From positions 62,001 through 126,000 of the forward strand of contig NZ_JAXAFJ010000007.1 of the NCBI RefSeq assembly GCF_033898525.1: a stretch of 64,000 nt of DNA. The letters run 5' to 3'. A model generated the notes under the pieces. It made no database searches, was not told the DNA's origin, and saw only the letters and a program-made list of their open reading frames with translations. Position numbers and translations under genes: made by a program. This stretch comes from Flaviflagellibacter rhizophilus. Lineage in GTDB: Bacteria; Pseudomonadota; Alphaproteobacteria; Rhizobiales; Methylopilaceae. Positions 41,723 to 50,131 of the stretch are shown here, piece after piece (positions within the stretch are counted from its first letter, which is position 1; every line of letters starts with the position of its first letter).

Positions 41723-43792
41723 ATGTCGCTTCCCGATCCTCATTACGTGGAATGGCTCGTCAGCCAATCCATGCTCGGCCACGCCAAGATGTGCGCCACG
41801 AAATATTCCGGCCATGCCCGGCAGTGGCAGCGACCGTATGCGGAAACGCGGCCTCGTGCGGCATCTGCGATGGCCTCGGTCTGGTTCACGGCCTATCCCG
41901 CAGCCATCGTGGCGCGCGATGGCGAATCGGTGCTGAAGACCTTGGGCAGCGAGGACCTCTGGCAGGCCTTTGCCTCGATCGGCATCCACGGCATCCACAC
42001 GGGGCCGACCAAGCGCGCGGGTGGCCTGCAGGGCCGCAGCTACACGCCGACGGTGGACGGCAATTTCGATCGCGTCAGCTTCGAGATCGACCCGGCCTTC
42101 GGCACGCAGGAAGAATTCAAGGCGATGAGCCGCATGGCTGCGGCGCACAATTGCATCGTCATCGACGACGTCATTCCGGCCCACACCGGCAAGGGCGCGG
42201 ACTGGCGGCTCGCCACCATGTTCCACGGCGATTATCCCGGCCTCTACCACATGGTCGAGGTGCGGGCTGACGACTGGGACATGCTGCCGCCGGTGCCCGC
42301 CGGCAAGGACAGCGTGAACCTGCTCCCCGACACGGTCGATCAGCTGCGCGATAAGGGCTACATCGTCGGCCAGTTGCAGCGCGTCATCTTCTTCGAACCC
42401 GGCGTGAAGGAGACTGACTGGAGCGCCACGGACGTGGTCATGGGCGTCGACGGCGTCGAGCGCCGCTGGGTCTACCTGCATTATTTCAAGGACGGTCAGC
42501 CGGCGCTGAACTGGCTGGACCCGACCTTTGCCGCCCAGACGATGATCATCGGCGATGCACTGAACTCGATCGATCTCCTCGGCGCGCGTGGCATCCGGCT
42601 GGACGCCAACGGCTTCCTCGGTGCGGAGCGTCGTCCGAACGGTCCCGCGTGGTCGGAAGGCCATCCGCTGTCCGTCGTGGGCAACCAGCTCATCAGCGGC
42701 ATGGTGCGTAAAGTCGGCGGCTTCACCTTCCAGGAGCTGAACCTGACGGTGGACGACATCGCATCCATGTCGGTCGGCGGCGCGGACCTGTCCTACGACT
42801 TCATCACGAGGCCGGCCTACCATCACGCTCTGGTGACGGGAGATGCGGACTTCCTGCGCATGATGCTGCGCAAGGTGCACCAATTCGGGCTGGATCCGGC
42901 TTCGCTGATCCATGCCCTTCAGAACCACGATGAGCTGACGCTCGAACTGGTCCATTTCTGGACCGCGCACGCGCAGGACCGCTATCAGTTCAAGGGTGAG
43001 GAAATCCTCGGCATCGTGCTGCGCGACCATGTGCGCCATGCGATGTACGACGCCATTTCAGGCGAGGCGGCGCCCTACAACCTCAAATTCGTGACCAATG
43101 GCGTGGCTTGCACCACGGCCAGCGTCATCGCGGCTGCGCTCAAGATAGCGGATCTGGACGCGATTACCGACGAGCAGGCCGCCCTGATCCAGCGCATCCA
43201 CCTGCTGCTGGTGATGTACAACGCATTCCAGCCTGGCGTATTCGCGCTCTCGGGCTGGGATCTCGTCGGGGCACTTCCGCTCGCCGCGGACGACGTCGCC
43301 GACCTGATGGGCGACGGCGACACCCGCTGGATCAACCGGGGCGCCTATGACTTGGCGGACATGAACCCGGATGCCACGCAGTCGGTGGCCGGCCTTCCAA
43401 AGGCACGTTCCCTTTATGGCTCATTGTGCGAGCAGCTGAAGAATCCCGATTCGTTCTCGGTGCAGCTCAAGAAGCTGCTGGCGGTCCGGCAGGCCTATGA
43501 CATCGCGGCGGCGCGCCAGATTCTCATACCGGACGTGCAGTCGCCGGGCCTGCTTGTGATGGTGCACGAACTGCCGGCCGAGCGCGGCGTGCAGGTGACG
43601 GCCCTCAATTTCAGCGGCGCGGCGATCGAGGAAACCATCAACCTGCCCGGCATCCCGCCTGGTCCGGTGGTGGACATGATCAACGAGCGTGTCGAGGGGG
43701 ACCTCTCGGAGACGGGAGACTTCAAGATCCACCTGGACCCTTATGAGGGTCTTTCCCTTCGCGTGGTCCAGACCCTCTCCTCGCTGGTGTGA
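41723..43792 (+). CDS. GH13 alpha-amylase family enzyme, trehalose synthase-like
   Basis: A 689-residue GH13 protein. The nucleophile Asp lies in GIRLDANGFLG (about residue 294), the acid/base Glu in GFTFQELNLT, and the third acidic residue in ALQNHDELTLELVHFW; the HNCIVIDDVIPAHTGKG stretch is the region I motif. NHDELT is typical of TreS-type maltose/trehalose interconverting enzymes. The usual C-terminal beta-sandwich is present. It could isomerise maltose to trehalose as an osmoprotectant route; the exact specificity is inferred. Single gene with a structured leader. Confidence 0.82.
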   Translation: MSLPDPHYVEWLVSQSMLGHAKMCATKYSGHARQWQRPYAETRPRAASAMASVWFTAYPAAIVARDGESVLKTLGSEDLWQAFASIGIHGIHTGPTKRAGGLQGRSYTPTVDGNFDRVSFEIDPAFGTQEEFKAMSRMAAAHNCIVIDDVIPAHTGKGADWRLATMFHGDYPGLYHMVEVRADDWDMLPPVPAGKDSVNLLPDTVDQLRDKGYIVGQLQRVIFFEPGVKETDWSATDVVMGVDGVERRWVYLHYFKDGQPALNWLDPTFAAQTMIIGDALNSIDLLGARGIRLDANGFLGAERRPNGPAWSEGHPLSVVGNQLISGMVRKVGGFTFQELNLTVDDIASMSVGGADLSYDFITRPAYHHALVTGDADFLRMMLRKVHQFGLDPASLIHALQNHDELTLELVHFWTAHAQDRYQFKGEEILGIVLRDHVRHAMYDAISGEAAPYNLKFVTNGVACTTASVIAAALKIADLDAITDEQAALIQRIHLLLVMYNAFQPGVFALSGWDLVGALPLAADDVADLMGDGDTRWINRGAYDLADMNPDATQSVAGLPKARSLYGSLCEQLKNPDSFSVQLKKLLAVRQAYDIAAARQILIPDVQSPGLLVMVHELPAERGVQVTALNFSGAAIEETINLPGIPPGPVVDMINERVEGDLSETGDFKIHLDPYEGLSLRVVQTLSSLV

Positions 43793-43814
43793 CAGCAGTT
43801 GCGGGCAGCCGCTC

Positions 43815-44792
43815 CTAAGCGGGAGTGGCTGCATCCGCAGGGAGCACGCCGTCGTCCTTCAACTCCTGCCAGAGCGCGGCAGGGATCGGCTGGGCGATCA
43901 GCCCCGCATTGTCCTGCACCTTGCGGGCGTGCTTGGCGCCGGGGATGACGGCCGAAACCACGGGATGGGCGGCGCAGAACTGCAGCGCGGCCGCGCGGAT
44001 ATCGACGCCGTGGCGCTCGCAGATCGCAGCGATGCGGTCGCGCTTGGCCACCATCTCCGCCGGAGCGTCCTGATATTCGAAGGTGCGGCCGCCCGCCAGC
44101 AGCCCCGAATTGTAGGGGCCGCCAACCACCACATTCACCCCGCGCTCGGCACACATCGGAAAGAGACGATCGAGCGCCGGCTGGTTCAAGAGGCTGTAGC
44201 GGCCGGCGAGCAGGAAAAGGTCGGGATCGGACTGCTCGAGCGCCAGTTCGCATGGTTCGGTCAGGTTCACGCCCAGTCCCCAGCCCTTGATGATGCCTTC
44301 CTCGCGAAGCCTGATCAGGGCTTTGGCCGCTCCGTCCATCGCCGTGGCGAACAGGTCCTTCCACGCATCGCCGTGATGGTCGGCCGCGAGGTCATGGATG
44401 AAGGCCACGTCGATGCGTGAGATGCCGAGACGCTGGAGGCTGTCCTCCACGCTGCGCAAGGTGCCGTCATAGGAGTAGTCGTAGCGCACCCGGAAGGGCA
44501 GGCCCTGCACGAAGGGCGGATTCTCGGCGCCTTCCTCGGCGCTGAGCAGCCGGCCCACCTTGGTCGAGAGCACATATTCATCGCGGGGATACCCCCGCAG
44601 CACCTCGCCGAAGCGGTGCTCGGACAGGCCGCTGCCGTAGTGCGGAGCGGTGTCGAAGTAGCGGACGCCTGTCTGCCAGGCAGCGTTCAGCGCCGCACGA
44701 GACGTCTCCTCGTCCACCACATCGAACATATTGCCGAGCGGCGCACCGCCGAAGCCGAGAGGACCGGGCGGTGCAAAATGTTCGGGGTTCAT
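43815..44792 (-). CDS. aldo/keto reductase (aldose/pyridoxal dehydrogenase-like)
   Basis: A 325-residue AKR. Tetrad motifs: FDTAPHYGSGLSE (Asp, Tyr), LSTKVGRLL (Lys) and VAFIHDLAADH (His). The subgroup with an extended RVRYDYSYDGTLRSVEDSL region resembles D-threo-aldose (L-fucose) 1-dehydrogenase and pyridoxal 4-dehydrogenase. ATG 44792 is the family start; a longer frame to 44831 lacks support. It is tail-to-tail with the trehalose-synthase-like gene. The precise substrate is not determinable. Confidence 0.88.
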   Translation of the reverse strand: MNPEHFAPPGPLGFGGAPLGNMFDVVDEETSRAALNAAWQTGVRYFDTAPHYGSGLSEHRFGEVLRGYPRDEYVLSTKVGRLLSAEEGAENPPFVQGLPFRVRYDYSYDGTLRSVEDSLQRLGISRIDVAFIHDLAADHHGDAWKDLFATAMDGAAKALIRLREEGIIKGWGLGVNLTEPCELALEQSDPDLFLLAGRYSLLNQPALDRLFPMCAERGVNVVVGGPYNSGLLAGGRTFEYQDAPAEMVAKRDRIAAICERHGVDIRAAALQFCAAHPVVSAVIPGAKHARKVQDNAGLIAQPIPAALWQELKDDGVLPADAATPA

Positions 44793-44861
44793 AGCCTGTC
44801 CTTCACGTGATCCATGGCAAGGCAGGGTCACGCGAGAACACGGCTGCCGTGTGGCAGGGTT

Positions 44862-45134
44862 TCAGAACGCATAGAGGTCCGGCTGCAGGACGCGAACCAT
44901 GCCGCTGTCCTCGATCTTCCCGGCATCGAATTTGCGGCTGGCAACGGCAGCAAATTGCGGGCGGAACCGCTCGAAGCGGCTGATCGCCGGGTCAGTGGCT
45001 CCCGGCTCCATGGCGTAGATGACGTCGACTGTGGTCGAGACGACGACGGCCTTCTCGCCATCGGTCATCTGCCATCGAAGTTCGGTGGTGCTGGCCAGGG
45101 GATCGCGTCCCATGTCAGTCAGGGGCATCGGCAA
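44862..45134 (-). CDS. small hypothetical protein (possibly DUF1488-like)
   Basis: A 90-residue protein with a strong AAGGAGG ribosome site 7-8 nt before ATG 45134, so it is very likely real. The pattern of a beta-rich half (ELRWQMTDGEKAVVVSTTVDV) and a helical half (ISRFERFRPQFAAVASRKFD) ending in SGMVRVLQPDL is reminiscent of DUF1488. No catalytic motif. It is separated from its upstream neighbour by a hairpin. Confidence 0.75.
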   Translation of the reverse strand: MPMPLTDMGRDPLASTTELRWQMTDGEKAVVVSTTVDVIYAMEPGATDPAISRFERFRPQFAAVASRKFDAGKIEDSGMVRVLQPDLYAF

Positions 45135-45164
45135 TCCTCCTTCTCGTGTTGGCTGTGTTAGGTG

Positions 45165-45195
45165 CGGGCAAGGCTGACATAGCGCGCCTTGCCCG
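45165..45195 (-). terminator. hairpin after the small acidic-protein gene
   Basis: Perfect 10-bp stem CGGGCAAGGC (45165-45174) with GCCTTGCCCG (45186-45195), 11-nt loop, just after the stop of the 45207-45386 gene. No clear T-tract. Confidence 0.65.
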
Positions 45196-45206
45196 AGGTG
45201 ACACCC

Positions 45207-45386
45207 TTAGTCTTCGTCGTCTTCGCCGAACAGCATGTCCAGCGTGTCGATGATATCCTCGACCTGCTCGGCCGTGGCGTTGACGGAGAAGGTGCTGCCG
45301 TCCTCCGCCTCGATGGTCAGTTGCACGTTGTCATCGTCTTCGGACGGCACGGCAAGGAAACGGGCGAGGGTCTTGGGTGCGGTCAT
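45207..45386 (-). CDS. small acidic protein of unknown function (59 aa)
   Basis: ATG 45386, with GGAG at 7 nt, opens a 59-codon frame: MTAPKTLARFLAV, then a VQLTIEAEDGSTFSVNA beta pair, a helix EQVEDIIDTLDML and the acidic end FGEDDED. It is strongly acidic, and its codon use matches its neighbours. It lies 81 nt after cysA and before a hairpin, so it may be the last gene of the sulfate operon or separate. Not recognised; the beta-beta-alpha layout suggests a small folded domain. Confidence 0.75.
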   Translation of the reverse strand: MTAPKTLARFLAVPSEDDDNVQLTIEAEDGSTFSVNATAEQVEDIIDTLDMLFGEDDED

Positions 45387-45467
45387 GGCGATCTCCGGGG
45401 GGCGCAGCGCGGCTTTTTGGTGCCACGCCCGCGTCGGCGGAGAACACGCCCGGATCGCGCCGGCTTG

Positions 45468-46523
45468 TCAATGAGCGGATTGAGCCGCGAAGACCCGGTA
45501 ACGCTCCGGCACGACGCCGACCACTTCACCGATCCTAGGCTCGTGCCCGGAACTGATGGCGGCTTCCAGCGTGGCCGTGCCGCCCTCCACCGGAACCTGC
45601 AGATCGACGCGGTGCGTGGGGCCGAACCGGCGCACGGCAAGAACCTCGCCGCGAAGCGCGTCGGCGCTCGGCAGCGTGATACCGATGTCATGCGGGCGCA
45701 GGAAAAGCTGCGCCGGGCCGGAGGCCACGCCCTGGGAATCGAGGTTGAGGTGCTGGGCACCGATCCTCACGCCGCCGTTTTCCACCTGGACCGGCAGGGC
45801 GACGGATTCGCCGATGAAGTCGTGCACGAAGGCCGAAGCCGGCGCGTCGTAGACCTCGCCCGGCGTGCCGACCTGCTCGATCTTGCCGCGGCCCATCACC
45901 ACCACGCGGTCGGCCACCTCGAGGGCTTCTTCCTGATCGTGCGTCACGAGAACCGAGGTCACGTGCAACTCGTTGTGCAGGTCGCGCAGCCAGCGGCGCA
46001 GATCCTTGCGGACCTTGGCATCAAGGGCGCCGAACGGCTCGTCCAGCAGCAGCACCTTTGGCTCGATGGCAAGGGCGCGAGCCAAAGCCACCCGTTGCCT
46101 CTGGCCGCCGGAGAGCTGGGTCGGATAGCGCTGGGCCAGCGAACCGATCTGCACGAGTTCCAGAAGCTTCTCGACCCGCGTGCGGATCTCGGCTTCCGAT
46201 TTCCGCACCTTGCGCGGCCGGACGCGGAGGCCGAAGGCGATGTTGTCGAACACGTTCATGTGCCGGAACAGCGCGTAATGCTGGAAGACGAAGCCGACAT
46301 CGCGTTCCTTGACGCTGAGGCTCAAGGCGTCGCGCCCGTCGAAGCGGATGTCTCCGGCATCCGGCCATTCAAGCCCGGCGATGATGCGCAGCAGCGAGGT
46401 CTTGCCCGAACCTGACGGCCCCAGCAGCGCAATGAGCTCGCCGGACTTGATGTCCAGGCTGACATTGTCGAGTGCCTTGAAGGAGCCGAAGCTCTTCGAG
46501 ACGGCGTGGACGTCGATCTTCAT
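45468..46523 (-). CDS. cysA: sulfate/thiosulfate ABC importer ATPase
   Basis: A 351-residue ATPase. Walker A is GPSGSGKTSL, the signature LSGGQRQRVALARALA, Walker B VLLLDEPFGALDAKVRK and the switch VTHDQEEALE; the FVFQHYALFRHMNVFDNIAFGL stretch and C-terminal TOBE region are typical of CysA. ATG 46523 overlaps the cysW stop by 4 nt; a much longer frame upstream is antisense shadow of cysW. It energises sulfate import through CysT/CysW. Confidence 0.95.
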   Translation of the reverse strand: MKIDVHAVSKSFGSFKALDNVSLDIKSGELIALLGPSGSGKTSLLRIIAGLEWPDAGDIRFDGRDALSLSVKERDVGFVFQHYALFRHMNVFDNIAFGLRVRPRKVRKSEAEIRTRVEKLLELVQIGSLAQRYPTQLSGGQRQRVALARALAIEPKVLLLDEPFGALDAKVRKDLRRWLRDLHNELHVTSVLVTHDQEEALEVADRVVVMGRGKIEQVGTPGEVYDAPASAFVHDFIGESVALPVQVENGGVRIGAQHLNLDSQGVASGPAQLFLRPHDIGITLPSADALRGEVLAVRRFGPTHRVDLQVPVEGGTATLEAAISSGHEPRIGEVVGVVPERYRVFAAQSAH

Positions 46524-47413
46524 GCCTTGTGGTCTTTCGCGAGGCGATGTTCGAGTACGGTCTTCAGGACCAGGGTGACGAGCGCAAGCAGCGCGAGAAG
46601 GGAGGCGACCGCAAAGGACGCCGCAAACTGGTACTCGTTGTAGAGGATTTCGATGTGGAGGGGCATGGTGTTCGTCTCGCCACGGATATGGCCCGAGACC
46701 ACCGACACCGCCCCGAACTCGCCCATGGCGCGCGCATTGCTCAGCAGCACGCCGTAGAGCAGCGCCCATTTAATGTTGGGCAAGGTCACCTTCAGGAAGG
46801 TGAGAAAGCCCGGCGCGCCGAGCGAGATGGCCGCTTCCTCCTCCGCCGTCCCCTGTTCCTGCATCAGCGGGATCAATTCGCGTGCAACGAACGGGAAGGT
46901 GACGAACACCGTCGCCAGCACAATGCCCGGCAGGGCGAAGATGATCTTGATGTCGTTGTCGATGAACCAGCTGCCGAACAGCCCCTGAGCCCCGAACATC
47001 AGGACGAACACAAGCCCCGCGACGACGGGAGAGACGGAGAAGGGCAGATCGATGAACGAGATCAGCACGCTCTTGCCGGGAAATTCGAACTTGGCGATGG
47101 CCCAGGCCGCGCACAGGCCGAACACCACGTTCAGCACCAGCGAGATCGCGGCGGCCACGAGCGTCAGGTAGACGGCATGGAGCGCATCCGTCTCGTGAAG
47201 GGCGGCAAGATAGACGTCCCAGCCTCGCGAGAGTGCCTGCGCGAAGACCGTCACCAGCGGCAGCACGATGAACAGGGACAGGAACGCGACTGCGAGGCCG
47301 ATCAACGCATAGCGCACCGCTGCGGGTTCGGTGTTGACCGGCCGTGGAGCTGGGGCGGGCTTGGCCTCGGCACGGGCATCTGCCGGCAGGAAGGTGGCGT
47401 CTGCGACACTCAT
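46520..47413 (-). CDS. cysW: sulfate ABC permease CysW
   Basis: A 297-residue permease with six hydrophobic segments. The EAA loop (EEEAAISLGAPGFLTFLKVTLP) and SNARAMGEFGAVSVVSGHIRGETNTMPLHIEILYNEY follow CysW closely. It pairs with CysT. It starts 7 nt after the cysT stop and overlaps cysA by 4 nt. Confidence 0.95.
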   Translation of the reverse strand: MSVADATFLPADARAEAKPAPAPRPVNTEPAAVRYALIGLAVAFLSLFIVLPLVTVFAQALSRGWDVYLAALHETDALHAVYLTLVAAAISLVLNVVFGLCAAWAIAKFEFPGKSVLISFIDLPFSVSPVVAGLVFVLMFGAQGLFGSWFIDNDIKIIFALPGIVLATVFVTFPFVARELIPLMQEQGTAEEEAAISLGAPGFLTFLKVTLPNIKWALLYGVLLSNARAMGEFGAVSVVSGHIRGETNTMPLHIEILYNEYQFAASFAVASLLALLALVTLVLKTVLEHRLAKDHKA

Positions 47414-47420
47414 GGCTGCC

Positions 47421-48278
47421 TCACGGACGACGATGCGCTTCGGACCATGCCTGAAGCCTGTTGATGATGAGGAGCAACACGAAGGACGCGACCAGCATGA
47501 TCACCGCGATGGCGGTGGCGTCCGCGTAACGGAACTCCTCCAGCCGGATGACGATGAGCAGCGGCGCCACTTCCGACACGTTCGGCAAATTGCCGGCGAT
47601 GAAGATGACCGAGCCGTACTCGCCTACCGCGCGCGCAAAGGCCAGCGCGAAGCCGGTGAGAAGCGCGGGAAGGAGCGTCGGCACCACGACGCGCAGGATC
47701 ACCTGGAACCGCGATGCACCGAGGCTGGAAGCCGCCTCCTCAAGCTCGCCGTCGAGGTCCTGGAGCACCGGCTGCACCGTGCGGACGACGAAGGGTAGGC
47801 CGATGAAGACCAGAGCCACATAGATGCCCAGCGGCGTGTAGGCGACCTTGATGCCGAGCTGCGCGAGCAGCCCGCCGAGCCAGCCGTTCTCCGCGTAAAG
47901 CGCAGTGAGCGCGATGCCGGCGACTGCGGTGGGCAGAGCGAAGGGGATGTCCACGATGGCGTCGAACACGCGGCGTCCGGGGAACTCATACCGGGTCAGC
48001 GCCCACACCACGACGGAGCCGAGCACGATATTGGTGAGAGCGGCCAGAAACGCGATGCCGAAGCTGATCTTCAGCGCATTCAGCACCCGCGTGCTGGTGA
48101 TGATGGTCAGGAAGTGGTCGAACGACAGCGTTGCCGTCTTGAGGAAAAGCCCGGCCAACGGGATCAGGATGATCAACGTCAGCCAGGCGATGGTGATGCC
48201 GAGCGTGATCCCGAAGCCCGGGAGCACGCTCTTCTCGCGACGGATCCTGCCGGATCGGCCAACAGCTGTGGCGGTCAT
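47421..48278 (-). CDS. cysT: sulfate ABC permease CysT (CysU)
   Basis: A 285-residue permease. LPGFGITLGITIAWLTLIIL forms the first helix; the EAA loop is LEEAASSLGASRFQVILRVVVP; AFARAVGEYGSVIFIAGNLP is the CysT hallmark. It lies 18 nt after sbp and 7 nt before cysW. Confidence 0.95.
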   Translation of the reverse strand: MTATAVGRSGRIRREKSVLPGFGITLGITIAWLTLIILIPLAGLFLKTATLSFDHFLTIITSTRVLNALKISFGIAFLAALTNIVLGSVVVWALTRYEFPGRRVFDAIVDIPFALPTAVAGIALTALYAENGWLGGLLAQLGIKVAYTPLGIYVALVFIGLPFVVRTVQPVLQDLDGELEEAASSLGASRFQVILRVVVPTLLPALLTGFALAFARAVGEYGSVIFIAGNLPNVSEVAPLLIVIRLEEFRYADATAIAVIMLVASFVLLLIINRLQAWSEAHRRP

Positions 48279-48296
48279 GGTCGATCCGGCCTTGTC

Positions 48297-49289
48297 TTAC
48301 TTCGTGTAGATCTTGTCGAAGGTGCCGCCGTCGTCGAAGTGCTCCTTCTGGGCCTTGCGCCAGCCGCCGAAGGCATCGTCGATCGTCACAAGCTCGACCT
48401 TGGCGAACTTGTCCTTGTACTTCTCGGCCACCGTCTCGTCACGCGGACGGTAATAGTTCTTGGCCGCGATCTCCTGGCCTTCCGGCGAGTACAGGTACTT
48501 GAGGTAGGCCTCGGACACGGCGCGCGTGCCCTTCTTGTCGACCACCTTGTCCACCACTGCGACCGTCGGCTCAGCCAGGATGGACAGGCTGGGCGTCACG
48601 ATCTCGAACTTTTCCGGCCCCAGTTCAGCGACCGAAAGATAGGCCTCGTTCTCCCAGGCCAGCAGCACGTCGCCCTGTCCGCGCTCGGTGAAGGTGACGG
48701 TGGAGCCGCGTGCACCCGTGTCGAGCACCGGCACGTTCTCCAGCAGCTTCTTGACGAAGTCCTGTGCCTTCTCGTCGCTGCCATAGGCCTTCTTGGCGTA
48801 GGCCCATGCGGCGAGGTAGTTCCAGCGGGCGCCGCCGGAGGTCTTGGGATTAGGGGTGATGACCTGCACGCCCGGCTTCACCAGATCGTCCCAATCCTTG
48901 ATGCCCTTGGGGTTACCCTTGCGGACCAGGAACACGATGGTCGAGGTGTAGGGTGCCGCATTGTCGGGCAGGCGCTTCTGCCAGTCCTTCGCGATGTAGC
49001 CCTTGTCGGAAATCGCATCCACGTCATAGGCGAGCGCCAAGGTCACGACGTCGGACTCGATGCCGTCGATGACGGAGCGGGCCTGCTTGCCCGAGCCGCC
49101 ATGGCTCTGCTTCACCGTGACGGTGTCCTCGGGGTGCTCGGACTTCCACTTGGCGGCGAACGCCTTGTTGAAGGCGACGTAGAGCTCGCGCGTCGGGTCA
49201 TAGGACACGTTCAGCAGCGAGATATCCGCCGCGAATGCGGGAGCGGCGATGAGCGCCGCTGCCACCGTCAAGGTCAACTTCCTGAACAT
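48297..49289 (-). CDS. sbp: periplasmic sulfate-binding protein
   Basis: A 330-residue Sbp/CysP-family protein. The signal peptide ends near AFA-AD. LLNVSYDPTRELYVAFNKAF, QSHGGSGKQARSVIDG and the PNPKTSGGARWNYLAAWAYA segment are family motifs; the SGGSG-type loop binds sulfate. It is the first gene of sbp-cysT-cysW-cysA behind its own promoter. Confidence 0.95.
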   Translation of the reverse strand: MFRKLTLTVAAALIAAPAFAADISLLNVSYDPTRELYVAFNKAFAAKWKSEHPEDTVTVKQSHGGSGKQARSVIDGIESDVVTLALAYDVDAISDKGYIAKDWQKRLPDNAAPYTSTIVFLVRKGNPKGIKDWDDLVKPGVQVITPNPKTSGGARWNYLAAWAYAKKAYGSDEKAQDFVKKLLENVPVLDTGARGSTVTFTERGQGDVLLAWENEAYLSVAELGPEKFEIVTPSLSILAEPTVAVVDKVVDKKGTRAVSEAYLKYLYSPEGQEIAAKNYYRPRDETVAEKYKDKFAKVELVTIDDAFGGWRKAQKEHFDDGGTFDKIYTK

Positions 49290-49334
49290 CGAAGCCCCCT
49301 AATCCGTCTATTCGGATGTTGTTCGAAGGCGCTA

Positions 49335-49362
49335 TGTCTACCCAGCTGGTACCGGGTGTCAA
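49335..49362 (-). promoter_or_regulatory. candidate promoter of sbp-cysTWA
   Basis: On the minus strand a consensus TTGACA (49362-49357) is followed after 16 nt by TAGACA (49340-49335). The start would fall about 40 nt before sbp. Nearby AT-rich inverted repeats (GTAGA-N8-TCTAC at 49383-49400; TAAACATC at 49366-49373 with GATGTTTA at 49409-49416) could be operator or cysH 3'-end structures. Confidence 0.55.
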
Positions 49363-49413
49363 CATTAAACATCACAGGATTGGTAGATTTATTATTCTAC
49401 ACACTTAAGATGT

Positions 49414-50130
49414 TTAACCCGGAATGTGGATGCCGCATTCGGTCTTGCCCGTGCCTCGCCAGCGGCCGGCACGCGGCGCCTCGCCGTCCTTCGTGCGGCT
49501 CGTGCAGGGCATGCAGCCGATGGAGGAGAAGCCAAGGGGCTGCAGCGGATGCAGGGGGAGGTGATGGCTTACGAAATAGGACTGGATGTCCTGCGCGTTG
49601 AAGTTGGCGAGCGGGTTCACCTTGATGCGGGGCCCATCGGCTTCGACCATCGGCAAGGCAGCGCGGCTGTCGCCGTGATAGCGCTTGCGCCCGTTCAGCC
49701 AGGCGCCGAAACCGTTCAGCGCCCGCCCGAGGGGCGCGACCTTGCGGAAGCCGCAGCAGGCATTCGTGTCAGTGGCCCACAGCATGTTCTCAGGGTCGAG
49801 CCGCGCCTGTTCCTCGACATCCGGTGTGAAGATACGGATGTCCTTCAGGCCGATCTCCTCACGCAACTGATCGCGATAGGCGAGAGTCTCCTCGAACAGC
49901 ATCCCCGTATCGAGAAACAGCACCGGCACATCCGGGTCGATCTGCGCCACCATGTGCAGCAACACGGCGGATTCCGTGCCGAACGAGGAAACGGAGGCGA
50001 TGCCGCCTTCGAACCGCTCTGCGAGGATGGCCTCAAGCACCTGCAGAGGCTGCTTGTCGGTGAGGCGCGCATCCAGATCGCGCGCTCTCTCCACGAGGTC
50101 TGCGGACGAGGTCTCAGCAAGATCGAACAT
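49414..50130 (-). CDS. cysH: adenylylsulfate/phosphoadenylylsulfate reductase
   Basis: A 238-residue assimilatory reductase. Cys125-Cys126 (NACCGFRKV) and Cys206/Cys209 (CMPC) form the 4Fe-4S ligand set that marks APS reductases of plants and alphaproteobacteria; Cys232 in KTECGIH is the catalytic cysteine. It reduces APS to sulfite with thioredoxin. It starts 1 nt after the cysG stop. Confidence 0.95.
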   Translation of the reverse strand: MFDLAETSSADLVERARDLDARLTDKQPLQVLEAILAERFEGGIASVSSFGTESAVLLHMVAQIDPDVPVLFLDTGMLFEETLAYRDQLREEIGLKDIRIFTPDVEEQARLDPENMLWATDTNACCGFRKVAPLGRALNGFGAWLNGRKRYHGDSRAALPMVEADGPRIKVNPLANFNAQDIQSYFVSHHLPLHPLQPLGFSSIGCMPCTSRTKDGEAPRAGRWRGTGKTECGIHIPG

Positions 50131-50131
50131 G

